This document shows positions 26,391 to 34,756 of a DNA stretch of 64,000 bases, in pieces. The stretch's first letter is position 1. Each line of letters opens with the position of its first letter. The notes under the pieces were generated by a model. It did no database searches. It was given only the letters and a program-made list of their open reading frames with translations, and was not told where the DNA came from. Both the position numbers and the translations under genes were made by a program. Location of the stretch: NCBI RefSeq assembly GCF_046764005.1, contig NZ_JBKOFW010000004.1, positions 186,001-250,000 on the forward strand, in the 5' to 3' direction. This DNA comes from Oryzobacter faecalis (GTDB taxonomy: Bacteria > Actinomycetota > Actinomycetes > Actinomycetales > Dermatophilaceae).

Positions 26391-27530
26391 TCAGCGAGTG
26401 TCGAGATGGCGCTGGACCTCGTCGATGATCCGGTCGACGTCGGCGTCGTCGAGCCCGGACCCCGAGGGAAGGGTTACCCCGGTGGCGAAGAGTCGCTCGC
26501 TGGTTCCCGTGGTCGCGCTGCGGGCACCGGCGAAGACGGGCTGGAGGTGCATCGGCTTCCAGACGTGCCGGGCCTCGATCCCGGCGACGTCGAGGGCTGT
26601 GATGACGGCCGTGGGGTCGGTACCGGTGCGGTCGGGGTCGAGGGTGAGGCAGGTAAGCCAGTGGTTGTCCTCGGCGTCGGCGCCCTCCTCCGGACGGCCG
26701 AGGAAGTCGAGCCCGTCGATGTGGCCCAGGGCCGTGACGTAGCGCTCGCGAATCTCTCTGCGTCTCCCGATCATCTCGTCGAGGCGCTCGAGCTGGCCGA
26801 CCCCGAGCGCCGCGAGAATGTTGGACATCCGGTAGTTGTAGCCGATCTCGGTGTGCTCGTACCACGGCGCCGGCTGCCGGGCCTGCGTCGACAGGTAGCG
26901 GGCCTTCTCGATCAGCTCGGTGTCATCGCTGAGAAGCATGCCCCCGCCGGACGTGGTCATGATCTTGTTGCCGTTAAACGACAGAGCCGCGGCACGTCCG
27001 AAGGAGCCCGCGGGCCGACCTGCGTGGGTGGCGCCGAGGGCCTCGGCGGCGTCCTCGACGACATGGACGCCCAGCTCCTCGAGGCGGGCGCCGAGGGCGG
27101 TGTAGTCGCAGCACCGGCCGAACAGGTCGACCGTCATGGCGGCGGCCACGGTGCGCCCCTCGCCGCGGAGGTCTGCCACGGTCTGGACGAGGAGTTCGAC
27201 GTCGACGTTGGCGTCGGGTGCGGCGTCGACGAAGACGGGCTCGGCCCCTGTGTAGGCGACCGCGTTGGCGGATGCCGCGAACGTCAACGTGGGGAGGACG
27301 ACGACCGTGCCCGGGGCGGCACCGGCATTGAGCAGGGCAAGGTGGAGGGCTGCAGTGCCGGAGGAGAGGGCAAGCGCGCCGGAGACGCCGCACCGCTGCG
27401 CGACTTCGCGTTCGAACCGGTCGACCATGGGTCCAAGCGGAGCGACCCAGCCCGAGCGCAGCGCCTCGAGCACGTACTTCTCCTCGACGTCGGAGACGTG
27501 CGCCTTCGACAGGAAGATGCGGTCCCTCAA
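26391..27530 (-). CDS. DegT/DnrJ/EryC1/StrS family aminotransferase (PglE-like)
   Basis: A 379-residue PLP-dependent sugar aminotransferase. The PLP lysine lies in SFNGNKIMTTSGGGML (about residue 185); LALSSGTAALHLAL binds the cofactor phosphate, VVEDAAEALGA carries the aspartate for the pyridine nitrogen, and EIGYNYRMSNILAALG is the family dimer motif. It would convert a UDP-4-keto-6-deoxy sugar to the 4-amino sugar with glutamate. No ATG fits: the start is taken as TTG at 27530, forming a TTGA overlap with the stop of the dehydratase gene, and residues 2-9 then match the family N-terminus RDRIFLSK. The short open stretch upstream (to 27569) is unlikely. Confidence 0.88.
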   Translation of the reverse strand: MRDRIFLSKAHVSDVEEKYVLEALRSGWVAPLGPMVDRFEREVAQRCGVSGALALSSGTAALHLALLNAGAAPGTVVVLPTLTFAASANAVAYTGAEPVFVDAAPDANVDVELLVQTVADLRGEGRTVAAAMTVDLFGRCCDYTALGARLEELGVHVVEDAAEALGATHAGRPAGSFGRAAALSFNGNKIMTTSGGGMLLSDDTELIEKARYLSTQARQPAPWYEHTEIGYNYRMSNILAALGVGQLERLDEMIGRRREIRERYVTALGHIDGLDFLGRPEEGADAEDNHWLTCLTLDPDRTGTDPTAVITALDVAGIEARHVWKPMHLQPVFAGARSATTGTSERLFATGVTLPSGSGLDDADVDRIIDEVQRHLDTR

Positions 27531-29329
27531 CGCAGGACCTGCTGACCGCCGACGTGCTCGACCATCCACCGGCGGACCTCCTTGGGCTCCCCGGCCAGCG
27601 GAGGGTCGATGTCGTGTGTGTCGAGGCGCGGCACGCTGACCTGGGTGATGAGGGGGTGACTGGAGCGGACGACGTCCTCGCCGGGGGTGAACAGCTCCTC
27701 GCTGAGCTTCTCGCCGGGACGCAGGCCGGTGTAGACGATCTCGACGTCGTGGCGTCCGGACATCTGGATCATCGTCCGCGCGACGTCGACGATCTTCACC
27801 GGGGTGCCCATCTCGAGCACCATGACCTCACCGCCCGCGCCGATCGAGCCGGCCTGGAGGACGAGCTGGCAGGCCTCGGGGATGAGCATGAAGAAGCGCT
27901 CGACGTCGGGGTGGGTCACGGTCACCGGACCGCCGTTGCGGATCTGCTCGGTGAAGGCGATGACGACCGAGCCGCGCGAGCCGAGGACGTTGCCGAACCG
28001 GACGCTGACGTACCGGGCGGAGGGCTCCTGGGCATCGGCGCCGGCCGTGAGCCGCTCGGCGATCCTCTTCGACCAGCCGAGGACGTTCGTGGGACGGGCC
28101 GCCTTGTCGGTGGAGATGTTGACGAACGTCGAGACGCCGACCTTGCGGGCCGCCTCGAGGACGTTGTGGGTGCCGACGACGTTGGTCTTCAGGGCCTCCG
28201 CCGGGTGCCGCTCGAGCATGGTGAGGTGCTTGAGGGCGGCCGCGTGGAACACGACGTCGGGACGGGTGCGCTCGAAGACCGCGACGAGCTCGTCGGCGTC
28301 GCGGATGTCGCACAGGACGAGGGAGTCGGAGTCGAGGAGGGCGTGGCCCTCGATGGACATCTGGGTGGCGTGCAGCCCGGACTCGTCGCGGTCGAGCATG
28401 AAGAGCTGCTCGGGGAAGAACTTGGCGATCTGGCGGCACAGCTCGGACCCGATCGAGCCGCCGGCGCCGGTGACGAGGACCCGCTTGCCCGACAGGTGGT
28501 CCGAGATCGCGGCCATGTCGAGGTCGACGGGCTGGCGACCGAGGAGGTCGGCGACGTCGAGGTCGCGCAGGTCGGCCGCGCTCGGGCGTCCACCGAAGAT
28601 CTCGCGGACGGGAGGGAGGACGAGGACGGACAGCCCCGCGTCGGCCGCGAGGGAGGAGACCTCGCGGACCGTCTCGGCGGTGGCGCTGGGGACGGCGATG
28701 ACGAGGGTGTCGGCGTCGTACCTCTCGGCGACGCGGACGAGGTCGTGGCGCGTCCCCCGGACCCGCAGCCCGGAGAAGTGCAGCCGGCTCTTCATCGGGT
28801 CGTCGTCGAGGAGGGCGACGGGGCTGATCCCGCTCTCGGGGTCGCGGACGAGGCTCTCGACGAGGATGCGCCCCCCCGAACCGGCGCCGAACACGATGGC
28901 CTGGCGCCCGCCCTCGGCGCGCCGTCGGCGGGTGACGCGCGAGCGCACGACGAACCGGGCGGCGAACATCGCCGTCAGGGCGAGGAAGGTGCCCGACAGC
29001 GGGACGCTCCGGGGCAGGTTGATGACCGGCAGCAGGATGGTCACGACGCCGAGGACCGCGCCGCTGACCACGGTGGTGCGCGCGAGGTCGCCGGTCTCCT
29101 CGAACGAGCCGAGCTCGTGGTCGACCGCGTAGGGGCCGGTGAGCCAGCCGAGGACGACCTGCAAGGTGGCGACGAGCGCGGCCGCGACGACGAGGGCCTG
29201 CTCGTAGTCGCGCGGGATGGCGAAGTCGAGGCGCAGCGAGGTGGCGGCGACGAGCGCGCATCCCCAGATCGAGACGTCGACGAGGGTCCACCGCAAGCGG
29301 GTGCGCAGGGCGCGCTGCCGCAAGGTCAT
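27527..29329 (-). CDS. PglF/WbpM/CapD-type nucleoside-diphosphate sugar 4,6-dehydratase
   Basis: A 600-residue protein. The N-terminal 110 residues carry four membrane helices; a Rossmann CoA-binding-like domain (IVFGAGSGGRILVESL, about 140) follows; the catalytic extended-SDR domain begins VLVTGAGGSIGSELC at about 292. STDKAARPTNVLGWSKR includes the catalytic TDK and lysine. In large family members the SDR tyrosine is replaced by Met; here that position reads Leu. The likely reaction is UDP-GlcNAc to UDP-4-keto-6-deoxy sugar. I chose the ATG at 29329, where the membrane domain begins; the upstream frame is a shadow. First gene of the minus-strand operon, TTGA-coupled to the aminotransferase. 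Confidence 0.9.
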   Translation of the reverse strand: MTLRQRALRTRLRWTLVDVSIWGCALVAATSLRLDFAIPRDYEQALVVAAALVATLQVVLGWLTGPYAVDHELGSFEETGDLARTTVVSGAVLGVVTILLPVINLPRSVPLSGTFLALTAMFAARFVVRSRVTRRRRAEGGRQAIVFGAGSGGRILVESLVRDPESGISPVALLDDDPMKSRLHFSGLRVRGTRHDLVRVAERYDADTLVIAVPSATAETVREVSSLAADAGLSVLVLPPVREIFGGRPSAADLRDLDVADLLGRQPVDLDMAAISDHLSGKRVLVTGAGGSIGSELCRQIAKFFPEQLFMLDRDESGLHATQMSIEGHALLDSDSLVLCDIRDADELVAVFERTRPDVVFHAAALKHLTMLERHPAEALKTNVVGTHNVLEAARKVGVSTFVNISTDKAARPTNVLGWSKRIAERLTAGADAQEPSARYVSVRFGNVLGSRGSVVIAFTEQIRNGGPVTVTHPDVERFFMLIPEACQLVLQAGSIGAGGEVMVLEMGTPVKIVDVARTMIQMSGRHDVEIVYTGLRPGEKLSEELFTPGEDVVRSSHPLITQVSVPRLDTHDIDPPLAGEPKEVRRWMVEHVGGQQVLR

Positions 29330-29467
29330 GTGGTGTCCCCAGGTGGTCTCGTGAGCGGTCGCCTCGTCGCGATGGTTAGGGTGGCTCCGTGCTGGTGCGC
29401 ACGAGGCCGCGGGTGAAAGCCCCCCTGCACGAGCTCCCTGGGGACCGATGATAGCGAAGGTGATGGA

Positions 29468-30067
29468 GTGACGCTCAGCGGGTCGGTCCTCGTGGTCTGC
29501 ACGGGCAACGTGTGCCGGTCGCCGTACGTCGAGCGCCGGCTGCGCCACGAGCTCGCGGGAACGGGCATCGAGGTCACCAGCGCCGGCACGGGTGCGCTCG
29601 TCGGGCGCGACATGGACCCCTCCTCGCGCGACCTCCTCGAGCGCGCCGGGGTGGACGCCGCGGGCTTCACGGCCCGGGCCCTGACCCCCGAGCTCGTCTC
29701 CGGGTCGGACCTCGTCATCGCCGCCGCCCGCGAGCACCGCGCAGCCGCGGCCCGGCTGGCCCCGGCAGCCCTGCGGCGAACGCTCACCCTCACCGACCTC
29801 GCCGACCTGCTCGACGGCGTCAGCGCGCAGGAGGTGGTCGACGCGGGGGTTCCCGGGTCGTGGGTCCGACAGGTCGCTGCCGTGGCGGTCTCGCGCCGCG
29901 GACTGGTCGCGGCCCGGCAGGAGGCGGTCGACATCACGGACCCGATCGGGCAGGGCCCGGCGGTGTTCGCCCGGATGGCGACCGAGGTCGAGGCGGCACT
30001 GGCCCGGGTCGTGCCGGTCCTGCGCGGTGCGACGTCCACCCCTGGATCGTCCCCCCGGCGCCCCTGA
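29468..30067 (+). CDS. Low-molecular-weight protein tyrosine phosphatase (Wzb-like)
   Basis: A 199-residue cytosolic phosphatase. The catalytic P-loop C11-TGNVC-R17-S is at the N-terminus and the general acid is D158 in DITDPIGQG. In capsule and exopolysaccharide loci such enzymes dephosphorylate the BY-kinase that controls polymerisation, and the matching kinase gene lies 75 bases downstream in convergent orientation. The family is usually about 150 residues; the excess is in the region 110-150 and a proline-rich tail. GTG start with GAAGG eight bases upstream. Confidence 0.9.
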   Translation: MTLSGSVLVVCTGNVCRSPYVERRLRHELAGTGIEVTSAGTGALVGRDMDPSSRDLLERAGVDAAGFTARALTPELVSGSDLVIAAAREHRAAAARLAPAALRRTLTLTDLADLLDGVSAQEVVDAGVPGSWVRQVAAVAVSRRGLVAARQEAVDITDPIGQGPAVFARMATEVEAALARVVPVLRGATSTPGSSPRRP

Positions 30068-30142
30068 CGGTCGGGTCCGGGAACACCGTCCGGGGCGGAA
30101 ATTTACGCAAACTTGAACGCCCCTTGACCCGGAGCGGGGTCC

Positions 30143-31531
30143 TCAGACCTGCTCGACCCGCTTGCGCTCGCGCCGCGTGGCCTCGGCGTCGGGGGTCTCG
30201 TACGAGTAGCTGCCGTACTGGCCCGGGCCGCGCGGGGGGACCCGGTTGAGGACGACGCCGAGCACCTGCCCGTTGACCGACGTGAGCGAGTCGAGGGTGT
30301 GGGCCAGCTGGTCGCGGTCGACGATGCCCGACCCGATGACGACGATCGCGCCGTCGACGAGCTTGGAGAGGACGACGGCGTCCGTGACGGGCAGGGTCGG
30401 CGGGGCGTCGATGACGACGTAGTCGAAGCGCGTCGAGAGGTTCTGGAGCAGGCCCCGCATCGCGGTCGAGCCGAGGAGCTCGGAGGGGTTCGGCGGGATC
30501 GGGCCGGCGCCGAGGACCCACAGGTTCGTGCCGCCGTAGGGCTGGATGACGTCGATGACGTCGGCGCGGTCGATGAGGGCGTCGGTGAGGCCGACGGCGC
30601 CCTCGAGGCCCATGTACTCGAGCACCTTGGGGCGGCGCAGGTCGGCCTCGATGAGGCAGACGCGCGAGCCGGCCTGCGCCATCGTCAGGGCGAGGTTGGC
30701 GGTCAGGGTGCTCTTGCCCTCACCGGCGAGCGAGGAGGTGACGACGATGGTGCGCGGGTGGTTGGCGGCGTCGACGAACTGCAGGTTCGTGCGGAGCGAC
30801 CGGAACGCCTCGGCCCGCGGCGAGCGCGGGTCGACCTCGACGATGAGCGGGCGCTTGGGCGCCTCGGGGTCGTGGGCGATCGCGCCGAGGATGGGGACGT
30901 CGGTGACGCGCTTGACGTCCTCGGTGCTCTTGACCGACCGGTCGAGGGTCTCGCGGAGCACCGCCGCGCCGAGGCCGAGGAGCAGGCCGACGACGACGGC
31001 GAGGAGGAGGTTGCGCGCCGGCTGCGGGCTCACGGGCGCCGTGGGCGTGACCGGCGGACGGACGACGGTGACCTTGACCGGGCTCGCCTCCTTCCCGGCC
31101 GGGCTCTCGAGCTCGGTGACGGCCGCCGGGAACTCCTTGGCGATCGCCTCGGCGGTCACCCGGGCGCGGTCCGGGTCGGTGTCGCGGACGGACACGTCGA
31201 TGAGGACGGTGTCGGGTGGTGTCGTGGCGGTGACACGTCCGGCCAGCCCGCCCTGGGCCACCCCGGCCGCCTCGGCGACCGGAGTGAGGATGCGCGGGGT
31301 CGTGAGGAGCTGCGCGTAGGACTTGACCCGCTGCTGCGTGAACGTGCTGCCCTGGAGGAGGGCCACGCTGTCGCTGGCGCCCGTCGTGGAGACGAAGAAC
31401 TGGGTCCTCGCCTCGTACATCCGCGTCGACATCGCAGAGGTCACGCTCGCGAGTCCGACGGCGAGGAGAACGACGAGGGCGATGATCCGCCACCTCTTGC
31501 GCACGACGAGCAGGTAGTCCTGCAGCTCCAC
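30143..31531 (-). CDS. Polysaccharide co-polymerase fused to BY-kinase (Wzz/Wzc-like)
   Basis: A 462-residue membrane protein. Wzz domain at 1-200 with helices at about 16-35 and 174-192; the cytoplasmic BY-kinase domain follows: Walker A SSLAGEGKST (266-275), A' VCLIEADLRR (291-300), Walker B YVVIDAPP (371-378). The C-terminal tail holds Y439, Y442 and Y444, the usual autophosphorylated cluster. The protein should set chain length and export of the polysaccharide built by this locus, cycling with the LMW phosphatase. The start is GTG 31531 with GAGGAG five bases upstream; upstream open frame is not coding. Confidence 0.93.
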   Translation of the reverse strand: MELQDYLLVVRKRWRIIALVVLLAVGLASVTSAMSTRMYEARTQFFVSTTGASDSVALLQGSTFTQQRVKSYAQLLTTPRILTPVAEAAGVAQGGLAGRVTATTPPDTVLIDVSVRDTDPDRARVTAEAIAKEFPAAVTELESPAGKEASPVKVTVVRPPVTPTAPVSPQPARNLLLAVVVGLLLGLGAAVLRETLDRSVKSTEDVKRVTDVPILGAIAHDPEAPKRPLIVEVDPRSPRAEAFRSLRTNLQFVDAANHPRTIVVTSSLAGEGKSTLTANLALTMAQAGSRVCLIEADLRRPKVLEYMGLEGAVGLTDALIDRADVIDVIQPYGGTNLWVLGAGPIPPNPSELLGSTAMRGLLQNLSTRFDYVVIDAPPTLPVTDAVVLSKLVDGAIVVIGSGIVDRDQLAHTLDSLTSVNGQVLGVVLNRVPPRGPGQYGSYSYETPDAEATRRERKRVEQV

Positions 31532-31557
31532 GGTTCTCCTCGGGTCGACCTCGGCTG

Positions 31558-31579
31558 GGGTGGGGTCGTCACCCCACCC
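31558..31579. promoter_or_regulatory. Hairpin with tetraloop upstream of the BY-kinase gene
   Basis: GGGTGGGGT (31558-31566) pairs with ACCCCACCC (31571-31579) around the loop CGTC. It lies 27-48 bases before the kinase start inside the 214-base divergent gap 31532-31745, which shows no other recognisable feature. It could be an operator or an RNA leader structure. Confidence 0.4.
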
Positions 31580-31745
31580 GTCACAGCCGCGAGCATCGTA
31601 GCCGCCGGGCACGGGCCGGGCGCGCCGACGGGCCGGGCGGCGGCCTCGCGGGACCCGCCCGCCCTCAGCGCGCCCACAGCGGTGGCTGAGACCGGTCCGC
31701 GCGTCCGGCTTTGACGCAGCCGGGTCGTCGGGGATGCTGACCGCC

Positions 31746-32705
31746 ATGGACCTGCGGCGATCCCTGCCCACCCTCGGCCTCGTCGCCCTCCTCGTCGTCG
31801 ACCTCGCGCTCGTCGTGTGGGCCCTGTGGCCCTCCTCGACGCCGCGGTCGGCCGCCGCACCGTCCTCCACCTCCTCCTTCAGCGGGTCCGCCTCCCCGAC
31901 CGGGAGCGGGTCGCCGAGCCCGTCACCGAGCCCGTCCGACGGCGAGGGGGAAGCGGTCCCGGCCGCGCCGCTCACCCGCCTCGTGGCCGGCGTCGACGCC
32001 CGGGTCGCGTGGCTCGCCGACGCCGGGACCTGTGAGGACGCGGGCGCGGTCCACGTCACCACGGACGGTGGTCAGGGCTTCTCCACGGCCGCCGCGCCGG
32101 GGTCGGTGACCCGCGTCCGGCCCTCGGACGAGGGCAACGGGTTCGTCGTCGGCGGCGACTCGCGCTGCCGGATCCGCCTGTGGAACACCGGGGTCGCGGG
32201 AGAGGAGTGGACCGACGCGCAGTCGGCCGCCGACGCCTGGGGCCGCGACCCGGAGGACGCCACCCGGGTGCACCGCCCGGGAGGCGACCCGGTGACCCCC
32301 TGCGAGGGCGGTGCCCGGGTCGTCGACCTCGCGGGCCTGCGCGACGGCGTCGGCTCGGTCGTGTGCTCCGACGGCACCCTGCGCACCACGACGAACGGCG
32401 GCGGGCGCTGGACGACGACGCTCACCGCGGAGGGGCTGGTCGCCCTCTCCCTCACCGCACCGGGTCGCGGCGCCATCGCCCTCGTGACCGGAGACTGTGC
32501 GGGGGTGGCCGTGGCCGCGCTCGACGACGGCAAGGCCGGCGAGGTCCAGTGCATCGAGGACGTCACGCCCCGCGAGGGGCAGGTGGCCGTGTCGGTCGTG
32601 GCGCGGGCGACGTGGCTCGTGGCGGGCGACACGGTGCTGCGGGCCGGGTCGGCGAACGCCTCGACGGGGGAGTTCGAGAAGGTCGGCACCTGGCCCGAGG
32701 GCTGA
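31746..32705 (+). CDS. Secreted or membrane-anchored BNR-like beta-propeller protein, paralogue 1
   Basis: About 319 residues: a short basic N-terminus, one hydrophobic helix (about 7-28), a Ser/Pro/Gly-rich linker (about 30-67), then repeated strands with the BNR/Asp-box-like phrases VHVTTDGGQGF and LRTTTNGGGRW. Four or more cysteines could form disulfides outside the cell. It is clearly paralogous to the next gene (shared LWNTG, TPCEGG/KPCTDS and RVVDL/EVVDL segments). The role is unknown; the position beside the kinase suggests a cell-envelope function but does not prove it. I prefer the ATG at 31746 because the paralogue begins at the same point; 31734 is an alternative. Confidence 0.7.
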   Translation: MDLRRSLPTLGLVALLVVDLALVVWALWPSSTPRSAAAPSSTSSFSGSASPTGSGSPSPSPSPSDGEGEAVPAAPLTRLVAGVDARVAWLADAGTCEDAGAVHVTTDGGQGFSTAAAPGSVTRVRPSDEGNGFVVGGDSRCRIRLWNTGVAGEEWTDAQSAADAWGRDPEDATRVHRPGGDPVTPCEGGARVVDLAGLRDGVGSVVCSDGTLRTTTNGGGRWTTTLTAEGLVALSLTAPGRGAIALVTGDCAGVAVAALDDGKAGEVQCIEDVTPREGQVAVSVVARATWLVAGDTVLRAGSANASTGEFEKVGTWPEG

Positions 32706-32783
32706 GCGGCCCGGGACCGCCGGCTCCGGCCCCTGGTGGCCACCCCCTGTCGCCGCGACCAGCGGTTCTGCCACGCTGACCCG

Positions 32784-33710
32784 GTGGAGCCACGCAGGGT
32801 GGCGCCGGTCCTCGGGCTGTGCGCGCTCCTCGCGGCCGACGCCGTCCTCATCGGCTGGGCCTTCCGCGGTACGTCCGTGGACCCCGCAGGCGCGACGGCT
32901 GGTCGGTCCGTGTCGTCGTCGGCCTCGTCGGCCTCGCCGTCGGTGACCGGCTCCTCCGACGCGCCCGCGGTCAAGGTCACCAACCTCACCCGGTTCGTCG
33001 CGCCCGTCGGGCCCGAGATCGCCTGGGTCGTGGAGTCGGGCACGTGTGACGAGCCGGGGACGATGTGGGTCACGGCCGACGGGGGCGGCTCGTGGGCCCG
33101 CACCGACCTGCCAGGGCGCGTCGTCCGGGCGAAGCCGTCGTCGGTCGCGTCGGGCTTCGTCACCGGTGGCGACGCGAAGTGCGCGCTGAGACTGTGGAAC
33201 ACCGGGGACGCCGGGGAGAGCTGGTCCGACCCCACCGGCGCCGAGGAGGCCTGGTCGCGCCAGCCCGAGAACGACCGCGACGTGCACACCCCCAGCGACC
33301 TGGTCGTCAAGCCCTGCACCGACTCCGAGGTCGTCGACCTCGCCCCCCTCGATGCCCGCCGTGCCCGCGTCCTCTGCCTCGACGGCAAGGTCCGGGCGAC
33401 GCGTGACGGTGGAGAGACCTGGCCCCGCGAGACGACGGTCAAGGGGGCGCTGGCGGTAGGGATCGCGGAGGGCAGCCAGGGGGTCGTCGTGCGTGCCGAT
33501 GCCTCGTGCGCCGGTGGCGTCCTCGTTTCGTCGCTGAGCCAGGGCAGGCTGGGTCGGGGGAGGTGCGTGGCCGCCACCCCGGTCACGGGTCGGGTGGCCG
33601 TGGCGAGCGCCGGCTCCACGTGGTGGCTCGTCGTCGGGGACGCCGTGTTCAGGGCCGATGCGCCGACCGGTCCGTGGACCCGCACCACCGCCGACCTCGG
33701 CCGCGGGTAG
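32784..33710 (+). CDS. Secreted or membrane-anchored BNR-like beta-propeller protein, paralogue 2
   Basis: About 308 residues with the same layout as the preceding gene: N-terminal helix (about 7-26), Ser-rich linker (about 40-58), then MWVTADGGGSWARTDLPG and VRATRDGGETW Asp-box-like repeats and paired cysteines. Alignment by eye to paralogue 1 is continuous over the propeller part. The start is the GTG at 32784; no clear ribosome site is seen. The tandem pair is followed by a hairpin (33715-33754), so the two may form one transcription unit. Confidence 0.7.
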   Translation: MEPRRVAPVLGLCALLAADAVLIGWAFRGTSVDPAGATAGRSVSSSASSASPSVTGSSDAPAVKVTNLTRFVAPVGPEIAWVVESGTCDEPGTMWVTADGGGSWARTDLPGRVVRAKPSSVASGFVTGGDAKCALRLWNTGDAGESWSDPTGAEEAWSRQPENDRDVHTPSDLVVKPCTDSEVVDLAPLDARRARVLCLDGKVRATRDGGETWPRETTVKGALAVGIAEGSQGVVVRADASCAGGVLVSSLSQGRLGRGRCVAATPVTGRVAVASAGSTWWLVVGDAVFRADAPTGPWTRTTADLGRG

Positions 33711-33714
33711 GTGG

Positions 33715-33754
33715 CCGGGGTGGGCGGTGTCGGAAGAGCACCCCGCCCACCCGG
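33715..33754 (+). terminator. GC-rich hairpin after the BNR-like pair
   Basis: The left arm 33715-33727 pairs with 33742-33754 over 12 bp with one bulged G. It starts four bases after the stop codon of paralogue 2 and precedes xthA. Confidence 0.55.
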
Positions 33755-33791
33755 TGGGGGTCGCCGCGAGTGCTCGCGCGAGGATGTCCCG

Positions 33792-34601
33792 GTGCTGCTC
33801 GTCTCCGCCAACGTCAACGGGATCCGGGCCGCCGCACGTCGCGGTGGCATCCCCTGGCTGGAGGCGACGGCTCCAGACGTCGTGACGCTCCAGGAGGTCC
33901 GCGCGGACGACGACCAGCTGCGGGCGGCGCTCGCCGGGAGCGTGTTCGAGGCGTGGCACGTCGCCCACGCGCCCGGTACCGCCAAGGGCCGGGCGGGGGT
34001 GGCGGTCCTGTCCCGGGAAGCCCCCGTCGCGGTGCGCGAGTCGCTGGCGGAGGAGTTCGAGGGGAGCGGTCGTTGGGTCGAGGCCGACGTCCTGGTGGGG
34101 GAGCGTGACGCCGGGCAGGTGGTCACGGTCGCCTCGGCGTACGTCCACACGGGGGAGGCCGGGACGCCGCGGCAGGACGAGAAGCAGCGCTTCCTCACCG
34201 CCGTCGGTGACCGCCTCGCGGCCTGGGCCGAGGAAGGGCGCCTCGCCGTCCTCACGGGCGACCTCAACATCGCGCACACCGTCCACGACCTGAAGAACTG
34301 GAAGGGCAACCGGGGCAGGTCCGGCTTCCTCCCCGCCGAGCAGGCCCACCTCGACGGCTGGGTCGACACCCACGGGTTCGTCGACGTCCACCGGGCGCTC
34401 CACGGCCCCGGGCCGGGGCCGTACACGTGGTGGTCCTGGCGCGGGAAGGCGTTCGACAACGACTCGGGGTGGCGGATCGACTACCAGCTGGCGTCGGCGC
34501 CGCTGGCGCGCACGGCCGTCCGCGCCGAGGTCGGTCGGGCCGCCTCGTACGCCGAGCGCTGGAGCGACCACGCGCCCGTGGTGGTCGAGTACGCCCTCTG
34601 A
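33792..34601 (+). CDS. xthA: Exodeoxyribonuclease III
   Basis: A 269-residue AP endonuclease/3'-5' exonuclease of the EEP superfamily, acting in base-excision repair. Motifs: SANVNGIRAA at the N-terminus, VVTLQEVRAD (catalytic Glu), VLTGDLNIAH (Asp and Asn), WRIDYQLAS and the terminal WSDHAPVV (catalytic Asp-His). The start is the GTG at 33792 with GAGG nine bases upstream. It is monocistronic and ends at a hairpin shared with galK. Confidence 0.93.
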   Translation: MLLVSANVNGIRAAARRGGIPWLEATAPDVVTLQEVRADDDQLRAALAGSVFEAWHVAHAPGTAKGRAGVAVLSREAPVAVRESLAEEFEGSGRWVEADVLVGERDAGQVVTVASAYVHTGEAGTPRQDEKQRFLTAVGDRLAAWAEEGRLAVLTGDLNIAHTVHDLKNWKGNRGRSGFLPAEQAHLDGWVDTHGFVDVHRALHGPGPGPYTWWSWRGKAFDNDSGWRIDYQLASAPLARTAVRAEVGRAASYAERWSDHAPVVVEYAL

Positions 34602-34633
34602 GCGGCCACGGGCCCAGCCAGGGAGCGTCCGCA

Positions 34634-34672
34634 GACTACGCTTTGCTCCCTCGGGGGAAGCAAAGCGTAGTC
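34634..34672. terminator. Bidirectional hairpin between xthA and galK
   Basis: The arms 34634-34647 and 34659-34672 form a perfect 14-bp stem (GACTACGCTTTGCT and its complement), extended by CCC/GGG past a bulge. It is A/T-richer than its surroundings and lies between two convergent genes. Confidence 0.65.
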
Positions 34673-34711
34673 GCCGAACGGCCCCTCGCTGCGGGCCGAT
34701 CCGGCGTCGCG

Positions 34712-34756
34712 GGGTCAGGAGTCGCAGGGTCAGGAGTCGCAGGGTCAGGAGTCGCG
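34712..34756 (-). repeat. Three tandem copies of a 15-bp unit at the 3' end of galK
   Basis: Unit GGGTCAGGAGTCGCA, copies at 34712-34726, 34727-34741 and 34742-34756 (last base differs). The third copy contains the galK stop codon, and the other two repeat it downstream. This is the footprint of slippage or unequal duplication. Confidence 0.9.

Noticed and set aside
30092..30123. GGGGCG...CGCCCC dyad between the phosphatase and kinase genes
   Set aside because: Six base pairs with a 20-base loop are too weak to call a terminator, though the position between convergent genes fits.
31129..31531. Upstream extension of the BY-kinase reading frame to 32062
   Set aside because: The extension reads through the promoter region and the BNR-like gene and lacks family similarity; GTG 31531 has a good ribosome site.
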